Part shown: positions 36,419-48,400 of the stretch, piece by piece
Layout of the letters: every line of letters starts with the position of its first letter
How positions within the stretch are numbered: the stretch's first letter is position 1
Assembly (NCBI GenBank): GCA_024449915.1
Contig: JAMZAV010000005.1
Location: 1,116,001 to 1,180,000 of the forward strand
From: Sweltsa coloradensis
Lineage: Eukaryota; Arthropoda; Insecta; Plecoptera; Chloroperlidae
Reading direction: 5' to 3'
DNA length: 64,000 nt
Made by a program: the position numbers and the translations under genes
The notes under the pieces: model-generated
Databases searched by the model: none
What the model was told of the DNA's origin: nothing
What the model saw: the letters and a program-made list of their open reading frames with translations, nothing else

Positions 36419-39400
36419 GTAAGACACAGATTCATTTCTTACCATTGCAATAATAAGCCAAGCTAGGACCAAGATAATACAAAATCAGATGACCAATGCA
36501 AATGCCTTGTTAGTACATGCTGCTTACTAAACTAGACGTTCAGATTTGTTATTTATTTCAAGTATCGATTAACCTTGAGTCATTAGCGATTATCGTTATC
36601 TTTAGTACTTAATCACCTAAGCCAGTAGCATATAGCCATTAGCCAATACCGTTTAACTTGTGGATAGCCTATGGTTTTCTTGCATCATTTAAAACATTGT
36701 TATACAAAATGGAGCACTTTGTAGCATTTTCAAAACTTGATTTGACTGATAATGATATAGAGCGTAGCGTAGCATTTATATCTCAAAACTACCTTTACAC
36801 AGTATACCAATAGGCCCACTACAACGTTTCTCCCGGAATTGTTCATACTTTTCATGTTGCGCTTGTATGGAAAAGTTCTTGTAGGTGATAAAACACTTAT
36901 ACTGATAGTATTGCTTATTGTATCGTTTGTCATGTTTTTGACGATAACTATCTTTGCGGTTGAATGTTGATTCCCAACCTCATGAGCACGAACACTTAAC
37001 TCATGAGTACTGAGTAGGTAATGACTAATGAGTGACTAATCAATGACTTTGTAGGTTTTCTAGTGATTTCTCTTAATCTATAAGTGCATGCACACAGTTA
37101 TTTTTATTAGTGTCAAGTTGTCAACCTCCAGTCCATCCAATTTTGTTGCAAAAGATAGAAACTATTATAATTTTTTTCACATTATCAATACAATTTTATC
37201 GTTTTTTACCATGTTTATTATCTATTATCAATTCTGATCGCCAACTGAATAGCTGTTATATAACGTTAAAAGTATGCACTTGAATTCCGTTTGAAAGTGA
37301 CGAATGTGAAAATACCTCCTGAATTGTTATACCTGGGAACGCGCCACTACGTGACGGGCCGCACGCAGGTGTATGTTGTGACCGGCCTTGACTGTACTAT
37401 GACGCCGCTGGGCTGGGTGTCTCGTAGTCTTCCTCGGGTGCCTCGTTATGTAATCATCGCTTGCAAGCTGACGTTCAAAATGTTCAAACTACTTCCTATT
37501 TCTAGTTTTTGTTAACGCCACACACGACTAGAATGCGGTCTGTACAACATTGTAAATTAATGTGCATAAAAACAATGAGTTTATATTCAGAACACCAAGA
37601 ATTACCTGGCGTTAAATTTAGCATTATTGTAGAAACAAAAACTAGGATTTATTGGAAGTTTTAGAAATGTTGTAAAATTTGCACAGTGCAAAAATGTTTT
37701 TGTTAATTTTGTGCAATATGTTTTTATTAGGGGTCTTAGCTAAGAAAAATATATTCATACCTTTAAAATTTGATACGCGCGCGTAATGACCGGGATAGCC
37801 TATAGTAAATTCTCTTGTCTTAGACATGGTGGAGGTGCCGGGTCTATGAAAACGTAAAAATCGTTTTACATTTTTGACGACACCTATCAATCGTTTATAG
37901 AGTAGGGGCTAAAAGTCTAATTACAATAATATATAATATTATTATTAACATAATAATATTGTTCTACTTCGACAATTTTGAAATAATGGTTGTTTTTGTT
38001 GCATTGTTATTTGCAACAAAAGAGTTTGAGGGAGAAATTGTGGACAACAGAATGATAGAGTGACGGACAGGTGAGGTAAGCCACGTCAGAATAGAAGTGG
38101 CTGACGGCAACCCCGTCTCTTTGATTTATTTATTACCCCTAACTGGAGTGGAGTAAGTAGTAGGCCTTCATTTGGTTTGAGTTTTCTAAAAGTCTTAAAA
38201 ATAATATTCCATCTCTCGTCATTTTAATAATTGAGAGAACATGTTTTCTCGTGACGTGACGGTGACACAGTTCCCTACAACGCGTCGAGGGATGAAAATT
38301 CTTCGCCTTTGGCATTTTGTAAGCTCCTAACTAGCATGTGTGAGGGGGGACTGGAGTGTGACTGAGGTAGGGTGGGGTGGGTCTCTCTTTGAAGATGTCT
38401 GGCCCGGTGCAAATGTGTCTGCCAGCTGCCTCGAGGGGCTTCCATTCTATTAGTATTTTCTACTCGTAAATTGCGATATTCCATTATGGGATTACGTGTA
38501 CGGTGTACGGTGTAGGAGAAGAGAAGAAAGACAGGCCGGTCCACCGGTCCAGCTTTGCGGGGGAGCTGGCACTTGGCACCACCATTGGCATGTGCTTTTC
38601 GTAGCCTGTATTGATCTTTGAAACCTCTGAGGGCGGGGTGGGCCTAGACGAGACACCGTCTGCCCTGGTTGCATGGGGAGGGTTTACGTTAGGCTAGGTT
38701 AGGCTAGGGATACGATTCGAAATATTCGATGCGTTGCAATCTTCTCTTTAGTCTCTAGATTAGCCTCGTTGGGAAGCAGAAATATTCTGTAAGGGGCTGC
38801 AAGGGGCTAAGAGCGTCACTACATTTGCCCTCGCCTCACTCCCCCAGTCAGATTATGCTCTTCATACGTGAAGTTTGTAAGTCAACTTCATTAGTCCCCC
38901 CCCCGGCCCCCCCCCCCTCTAGACAGACACCGGTCGTGAGAGCCCAGCATTGTTTCCAGGGAGGTTTGACCGGTTCTAATTAGCAACACCTGACTTCCTC
39001 CGTGCCCCCCCCCCCCCCCCCCCCACACCGTTCCAACACCTCACAACGTACCTTCATCTACACTGGGCATTCCGATGTGTAACATGTTTAATTAATATTG
39101 TCATATTAGTCCATTTTTTTCTTCTCTTGATCTTTTACTGTAAGAGTTGGCTTGAATGAGAAGCAATTAGGGCCTCCCAACAGCCAGCCATCTGCAGCTA
39201 ATATCTACTTGCAATTATGTTAAATAATTCCCCCTAAACGAGAAACTGCGGGACAGATGTGATCGGGAAATAATCGGAACTCTGTATTGAGGGTTGCCTA
39301 TGCGACATTTCTCAGGCGCACCGTCTTGTGGCGCTAGCGTCTGAACAGCGAACTAGAGGGTGGTTTATTTGAAAATACATCGGTTCTGCAGCTGCTACTG

Positions 39401-42400
39401 ACTCGTGATGGGATAAATAATAGTACATCACTCGGCTCGTCGATTTCGTCACACGATTTCATCAGAATTTTGTTTGGAAAAGCTATTTTTCGAGCTGTAT
39501 GTTTTTGTGACAAACATCAATAATTTAGATTCTACTCAGTAGGTCATTTCTAATATGTTTGTTGTCAGTTTTCTTGGAACTTCGTTCGAATGAGTATTAT
39601 TCAGATGGAATAAGACTTAATAATTGGTGAATTTTAATTTGTGTTTTGTTATAAGGGTGGGGGGTTGATCATGCTTGAATCAGGAGCTTTGTAAGTCTTA
39701 TGGGAACGCGCACGGTTGAAATGTGTAATTTGAGTGTGAACCTTGAGTTTATCCTGTGGTTCTGGTTACTGATCTTGTGGGAGGCGGAGGAGAGGAGCGA
39801 ACCCACTCTCTCGGCTTACGTCGCAGAGTGCGGTGTGTCTGCGTACGGCTTGAGATGGGTTCAAGTTTGTAATTAGCAATGTGGTTCGAGTGTTGGGTGT
39901 TGCCTCTCAAGTCTCAACCACCGCAGACAGCCTGAGCTTGGGGGGCAAATACTACACCAACCAACATCATGCAGTGTTTTTTTACGTCTTCTTCTCTATG
40001 AGTGGATGTAGCACATTGTAGCTTAGCGCCGCTTAGCGCAAACCTATCTAGAAACCATATAAATTTCTCTATATGTAGGTAACTGATAACCCGGCTCAGA
40101 CAATGTTAATCTGCGAGTAAATGACCGCAAATTTGAAAACATTCAACTACCTGCTGATGATGTTGAAAAGTAAGGATGATGCAACTGTACAGGACATGAC
40201 GTCAGCATAGTCATGTCATCCGAGGCTAATAATTAACATGAACTACCGCCACGAATAACACTTTCTGTAAGAGTGTGTACCGGTACTAGTTAGCGTCCCA
40301 GCGTCTTAGCTTAGGAGCTTAGAAGATTGACTTCATAATGGAGATGCATGAGATGTAGGTCCTCGAGATTGCAGCATTTGTTGTGCATATTTATTTAGGT
40401 TTTGCTATTAGGATTTATTTACATACACTCGCTAGTCACGACGCGAGTAGAGTGGGGTTCTGCCGCACTAAGCTAGTACTCGACAGATGCTTCGTTCGCC
40501 TTCGTGATTATTTGTTTGTTGCTTAGCGTAGGTTAATTATGTTTGTGTTACTTGTTTAGGTTCTAAGCTCGATACCCACATGACTGAGTTCTGACTTATG
40601 TAATTGTGCGATTTACGACAAACGATTTGATCAAGGCATCCCTCTAGCCTCTGCATCTACGATGGTAATCATTTAATCTTTCCTGTCTTAATCGGTTGAC
40701 ATTTTCTATACACATGGCAACTATGTTAATAGTTCTGAAGACACTAGTGTTTTTGTGCTGTGAAGCGGGTTAGGTTGTAGGAGATTTTGAATGGCAGCCG
40801 ACTGCTGAAGCATCATAGAAAAACATAGCTGTTAATGTTATCCTAGCCCATTTTTTGTTATAACTTTTTTGGCAAAATTCTCCATGAGGTCGGATCAGTA
40901 TCACAGCCAGCAAATATCGTTCGTTGCTCATCCTCTGGATGTCTAAATGGCATGTTGTGTAATGGTTTATGGCTTTGACGCAAACATTTCGAGGAAAATG
41001 CATATGTAAAGTAGAGCGCGAAATGGGTACTAACTATTTTACAGCTCATAAAAGCGGGGAAATAGTTACATAATGTTTTTACCTTTATCCGCCAAGTGTA
41101 TTAATAATTTCTAGTACCGTATTGATTCGCGTCAAGTTTTAACGAGCCTCGTCGTGCATAGAGTTAGTACTTGTGGTTGGGGCCGGTACGTACCCAAGTG
41201 TGTTGATTGCCTAGCAGCCGTTAACACTCACTTCGCGCCACTGCGGGCAAGACGCGTGACTTCCAACACGAGTGGACACTAACACTCACTTCGCGCCACT
41301 GCGGGCAAGACGCGTGACTTCCAACACGAGTGGACACTCTCCTCCAGTATCAACCTCGTGTGTGATCTGTAGAGTCAACACAGTATCAAGTTGACAAGCT
41401 ACACTCGCTTCTACTGGGCGTGTTCTAACAAGCACTTTATTATTAATGCCCACTTCACTCACGGCTGCCTTGCTATGAAATTTTAAAGTAAACTTGGCGT
41501 TGTTCAAGAAGTTAGATTGTTCACTTCTTTTTCTGTGGGCTTCTAGACCAAAGAAAATCATCATGCACATCACTTTTAATAATGTACTACTACGACTACC
41601 TTACAAATGATTCAAACCTACCGTGATTTCAATCTCGTAGTATGTACACTGGCTGAATCTTCTACGCTATACCTACCCTTGCTGCAATCTTGGGACATGA
41701 TTTGTGTAGTGAGGTCCAATCAAAAAAAAAAGTAATTTTCGTGGATGAGATTTTGAATTTAATAATACCACTAACCTTGCTTTTGGGAAATATGCCCTTT
41801 CGAAACTTCAATCTCCTTTATAAGGTTAACTTATACAAACAAAAGAACATTCTAGTCTTTTTCAAGCTTCTGACTTGAGCACGGGCTACCAGATAACATT
41901 TGACATTTTAATTTTGTAGGGTGTGCAATTTCGTTCTTCGTTTATATATTTACATGGTATCTCTTCTAACATTACCTGCTCAACTACTCTCATCTCATTC
42001 CCAGGCGTGTGTGCGCGTTATACTGCCGCTACGCACATTGTGTAGTGAGTGCGCTTCCTACAACCATTACGGTGACCTAATTATTTTCAACCGGTGAATT
42101 CAAAATTCTCAATTCTTTGCTTGACTATGGAGTGGGTGTTTTTTTTATGTAAACTGTCACAATATTTTATATTATCGTTGGCTTTAACAACAATAGCTTG
42201 AAATCCAGTATGTTTAATCGTCGAAACGAGTTCAGTTGGAAGGTTGAGTTATTAGTCTAGTTGAGATACTAGCATCAGCTGTAATGCGAGATCTGCTCTG
42301 TGCGGCGTCACTGCTTTGATAGAACGACAACCGATCAAATTATTCTGGTTATTGTACTGTATGCACTTTATTTATTTAGCAAAATTGCTATTTACATACA

Positions 42401-45400
42401 AATACATACATATTATGATATGGACTACAGTTGTACAAGATAAAATCACAATAACCAATTCTTATAATTCCATAATATAAAAACAAACAGTATAAAAACT
42501 ATTCTAAATCTATGTTATTTTGATTGTTGCAGTATCTTGTCTATAATTATTATAAAACCCAACTTTCGACCAGTCAGCAAAATACCAACTTACAAGAACA
42601 ATTTCCACTGTTCAAGATTAACTGTATCCACACTGTACACGACAAATCTGATGCTACATACATCATGGCAACCACAGTCGTCAATAAAGAACTGATCTTA
42701 TACAAAATTATACAATATATACAATTACAATTATCACAATATAAAAAGACCACAGCAAAAACACTTCAATAAAATCAACATTTATCAAGTATCATAGTAC
42801 ATGTTGCCATAGTGGACTAATAAAAATTCCTCATATAGTCAACATACATAAATTACCCAACATAATTACAAATTGCCACCACTTGAAATCAAGTAATAAT
42901 GGAAAACCTTCAAAATAGTGATACATTGCCACAACTTTATATATTTTAATTATGAAGATATTTATTTGTCCCAAAAAGAGCTTTTTCATAAGGTTTAGCC
43001 ATTAATTTACCATTTTTTATAAGTTTATTACACTCTATTCTAAAACGTTTATGATTGTTCTCATTGCGTATACCTATAGGGATTCGATTGAATATTTTAA
43101 CACCCTTCACAAATATTGAATTCTCCTCTTGTCTTCTGTTTATTCTGTTAACATTTAAATTCATTGCTCCCCTTGTATGATATTTGTGTACAGTCTCAAC
43201 CTTGGTTAATTTGTCCCCCAAGTATTTTGGTGTAAGACCTTTATATGTTTTGTGAATGAAGGAGAGGGTATTTAGTAGTATTCTTTCTTTTATTTGCATC
43301 CAGCCTAAGGCCTTACACATTTTATTTACAGATGTAGTTCTGTTTACTCTTAATATACCTCTCATTACTTTATTTTGCAATTTTTGCAAAGTCATGATCT
43401 CATTTTGTCCTAATAAAAACAACAACGAGCTACAATAGTCAATGTGAGGGGCAATAATTGCTTTATATAACATTATTTTTGCTTCCGTAGGTAACGATCC
43501 CTGTATTCTTAAGAATAAGCCAACTTTTGTTGCCATTTTCTTAATTACATACTGTCCATGTTGTTTAAATGTTAAACCGTGATCTAACATGATACCTAAG
43601 TGTTTGATTTCATCCACTAACTCAATAACCTCTCCCCCAATTTTTATTATGATCTGTCCCACCATTTTCCTCATTTTTGGAGAACCTATTACCATAGCTT
43701 TTGTTTTTTTCTAGATTAGGTTTCATTTTGTTAATTTCTAACCAAATTTCCAATACATTTATATCAACATTCAGTTTTTCTAACACTTCTTGTATATTTA
43801 TACCTGAGATTAATATTAAAGCATCATCTGCATATAGGTGTATTGTTACAAATTGTAGGTTATTGGCCATGTCGTTAATATAAATTATAAACAATAATGG
43901 GCCTAGTTTAGATCCTTGTGGCACTCCAATACTGTTATCCTGTGTTCCTGAGTACCAGCCATTATATTTAACTTTTTGTGTTCTATATGTTAAGTACGAC
44001 TTAATCCATTTAGCCGCCGTACCCCGTATACCATACCTTTCCAGTTTTTGTAACAATATATCACGATCGATTGTTTCAAAAGCTTTTCTCAAGTCTAAAA
44101 ACACAGCCACTGTTATTGTACTCCCTACTTTTTCCCTTAGATTTTCTAATACTAATTGTATCGCAGTTTCACAACTATGATGCCTGCGGAACCCAGATTG
44201 TTGTGTAGTAAAAATGTTATTAGTTTTCAAAGAAATTCATCAGTTGATCCTTAACCACAGTTTCTAATATTTTCTCAATTATTGGCAACACGTTTATGGG
44301 CCTAAAGTTTTCCCCATCTATTGCCCTAGGTACTTTAGGTATAGGGGTAATAATAGCCGTTTTTAGGATTGCTGGCACTTCTCCTAATTCTAGTGATAAA
44401 TTTATTATATTAGTTACATACTCTCCCAATACTACATTCGATACTTTCATTACTCTATCCGTGATGCCGTCTTCTCCTGGTCCAACAGCTTTAAGATTTA
44501 ATATAATTTTAGATACTTCTTCTATACTTACTGAATTAAATTCCTCTAACACATCATTAGACATGACTGGTATCGATTCTAACATTTGCTCTACAGAATG
44601 TGTACTTTTTATCTGCGTGTATATGTCTTGTATACTATTAACAAAGTATTCATTAAATTTGTCTGCCACTTCCTTTCCATACACTTTTTTGTTTCCAAAA
44701 TACAAGTCATTTGGACTATCCGAACTCTTACCGTTATACAAAAGTTTAAGTGTTTCCCATAACAGTGGGTCATTTGTTCTTTTTGCTATCCTAAAAAGAT
44801 AATTTTTTTCTCCAATAACTCTTTTTATTTCATTATCAAACCATTTATTGTTTGTTCGGTTATACTTGGTTTTTACCAAAATTTTATGAAGTGGTATGTC
44901 TGAATCCAAAGTTGCAGATAAATTATTTAAAAGCTCCTGTACCATACTATCTAAATTTGTCCCCTGTTGATTTACACTCCAGTTTTTTCCCAATAAGTTT
45001 CCTAGAAACTTTTCTTTGTTCTCTTCATTATGAAAAATTCTTTTGTAATTCCTGACATTAATTTCTTTTGTTTTATTCTGTGATTTATTTATGTTACGAC
45101 TTCTCCCATCTAAAATCGTAATACCAAGCATACAATGGTCTGATACTGTTTCATTCAGAACATTGACTCTAACAGTATTTTCAAGTTCTTTAAATGTTAT
45201 TGTATAATCAATGGTTGTTCTAGTAAATGATACTTATTATCAGTTTTACTTACTAATTTAGCAATTCTTGTGAATTCATTAACAAGTTGAACCACACCCA
45301 TACGCTCAAACATTAACTGCATTTTTTTGGAATATATGGTTAATTTACTTAGGTCTATATTGAAATCACCATTAACCACTAATTTGGAGTTCCTGTTTAC

Positions 45401-48400
45401 TATCATATCTATCGTCTCTTCTAAAGAAGTAATAATCTTTGCCTTAGCCCTTTTAGGTGACGAGTAGATAAGGGAATAAATCATACCCATAAGGTAACCG
45501 CTGGTAATCTTAATCGAAATTTCCCACCATTCTCTTTCCGTCACTTTAATTTTAATTATCGAGAAGGTTACCTCTTTTTTAATATATACCATGATACCTC
45601 CTGTATGCCTATTGTGCGAGTCTACCCGAATTGAGCTGTATCCCTCTATATCAGTTTTCCCATTCCTCTATGTCATTTACTAGGCGCGTCTCTGTAAGAC
45701 CGAATATAGTTGGGGTTTTCCTATTAATTATGTCCTCTATGAATGTTTTTTTTGACAAAAACTTTGAATATTTACATATAAAATATCAACCTTGCCTTTA
45801 TTAGTTCCCTGTAAAGTTTCTGTCATTATTAGATTATTAATACTAGTATTATTAATGCTTAAACCAAATTGTTGTACTTGTTGGTCACTTACACCAATCC
45901 CCTTGTCTCTTTGTACATGTCCACTGTCCGAAATTAGTTTTCCAGTTTGTGCACCAACCCTACTATTATATCATACATTATGTTGTGACCTCTGTGATTT
46001 AAATGCAGGCCATCCTTTCCAAGGCTGTCCCTCAACAACCATATATTAGGGTCAACAAACGTGCACGCCAGTGCAGCTGTCACCCATTCAACATCATTAT
46101 TTATCTCATCGATTTCCTTGTCCTCTATGTCTAATCTATGGACTATACCCGTTATTGCTATGTTTGCCCCTGGAAACTTATTTTTTAAAGCTGTTACCAG
46201 ATCCCACGTATCATTGATTGAATTACCATTTTTCCTCCATCCTCTAATATTATTTGTACCCACGTGTGCAATAACTATGGGCTTTAGCCCAATGTTCTCT
46301 TTGTTTAAGATTAAGATTTTGACTATCTAGGCCTATGCTACTTCCGTCTTTTTTATAATTATTTTTTATAATTTTAGTTAGTTGATCTGTTCTTACCCCA
46401 GGGTAGCCGTCTACAGTCCATTCCTTTCCTCTCTGCTTACTTATTTTACCTACATTGTAGATCATTGAATCCCCTACAACAAGGACTTTATTTGTTTCGG
46501 AATTAGGCCTGTTCTCCGCTTTTGTACCAGCAGGATCATTGCTATGTTCACTAACCATCTGGTTTGGTTGATCTAAATTTAAATTTAAATTTAAAGTACT
46601 CTTGTTATTCCATATATAAACCCTGATTTGAATGCCAGTCCCGTTGAACACATTGGCGATGGATCTTCGCACTTGTGGCCACTTAAGTCTGTCTAACCCA
46701 CAGCCAAGCCTTGGCATAGCAATGCTTTTAACCCCTCTATCTAAACACAACTCTTTCATTGTTACAAGGCACTTGTATATGTCTCTCAAGATTGGTTTGT
46801 CTTTTTTTGTTCTTTTTTTAGTCACTAAGTTGAAAATGTATCTTCCATCATTCTCAAGAGTTGCAACTTCACCTACTTTTTTTCCTTGGTTCAATAATTC
46901 TTCTCTTCTCCCATACCTCTTGTTGAATTGGGCTGCAATGCCTCCGGCCATCAACATGTCTTCACCCACACAATGGGCATATGCAGACTCATTATCTTCA
47001 AACAGTCTCCAGTGATGACTTTGATGAAGTCTACGCTTGCATTTCCCTGTATTTCGTTTGTTTCCTCAGTCAGTATAGGCCCTGACATCTCCTCATTTTC
47101 AGTAGTATTTAGGCCTACATCAGGGCTTAGGCCTATGCCTTGGTCCGCAACGGTCCTTGGCCTACATCCCAGGTCTAGCCCTAAGTCTAGTCTGCTATGA
47201 TCTGCATCAGTCCCATTTGACCCGTTAAGCGACACACTGTCTACTTCTTTTAACAACTCCCATCTTGTCTCCATAATTTTTTCTAGTTCTAATCGTTCAC
47301 ATTCATTTTGTTGATGTATGTTGTCCATGGTTATAAGTAGTTCTGACATTTTGTTAGAGCATTCCTCTTTCATGTCGTAAACTACACTCCTTGAATCCTC
47401 CACTTTATCTCTCATACTAATATATATTTCTTGAAACACCTTATTCGTCTGGTTTTAAAGTATCTTTGATTAGGTTTAATTCCCTAATAATGTCTTGGCT
47501 TGTGATATTTCCGTCTTCCTTACACGTACAGTTCACCAAACATAACCTACAAATCCATGTTGGTTCACTTTCCACTTTATCTATCTCATTTTGGGGAATA
47601 TCCCCACAATTAAAATGGATCCATCGATCACAACAGTCACATAGAATGCCATTTGCAACTATTTTTGAACAAAACTTACATTTATCATTAACTAAAACTC
47701 TAATACGAATAACTTGAGGCTGCTTACTGTTGTTACCCACCGCCATGACGTCGTTTAAAAAGGGGAATGTGTGTGTACTTTTAAACATTCCAACACTTTC
47801 GATCTCTCTCAAATCTCTTGGTAACGTATTAATAAAATATAGATTTTTGCCATCGCTTTGAATTACAGTTTCCTAAAAACATATTGTCCATTGCCTCTTG
47901 CACTCCTTGTACCCATTTTGTGAACCTCATTTATGTAATCATTTTTCCCTAATAAATAGCTTGGCAACATGCCATTAGATAAATATTAGTTGGTCCTTAT
48001 TGCATTATTTTATACTACTAAAAACGTGGGGTTGGGGTTGAGGAGTTGTATTGTGCAAGATAATTTGAACTCAGCCTAAGCCATTCGTTTTTTTTCATAG
48101 AAACCGTATCAAAATACCACGAATATGCTCACACTTAGCAGGTGTCAGTGCTTTGTCGCTTTGTCCCAGCACAGGTTAACTTTATATTTGACCGCGCATC
48201 GCCATAACCAGTTCTCGTTTCGTCAGCTTTTACTCTCAGCCATGGACCGCGTCGTCGCGCTTAGCCTTCACACTATTCCCAACCTCAGTACAGTACTTCC
48301 CGCGATGTAATTATTTAGTAGACAGCTGCACTAACAATATAATACAAAACAGCTGCAGTCATTTTCCATCCATTGCTTTGGGCATAGCTTCAGATAGCCA

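Larger units (their letters stand above)
42365..47750 (-). mobile_element. CR1/Jockey-like LINE with a macrodomain in ORF1
   Basis: A nearly full-length non-LTR retrotransposon antisense within arginine kinase intron 2. ORF1 (47746-45934) carries PHD, macrodomain and SGNH esterase segments; ORF2 (45826-42946) carries endonuclease and reverse transcriptase. Both are broken by single-base frameshifts, several in or next to A/T homopolymers. The 3' UTR is AT-rich and the element probably ends near 42365, but no clear target duplication was found. The 5' end abuts remains of another LINE (47752-47975), so the borders are approximate. PHD and esterase domains point to the CR1 group by known ORF1 architecture. 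Confidence 0.85.

Noticed and set aside
44296..44802. 168-codon frame on the + strand
   Set aside because: Antisense shadow of the LINE reverse transcriptase.
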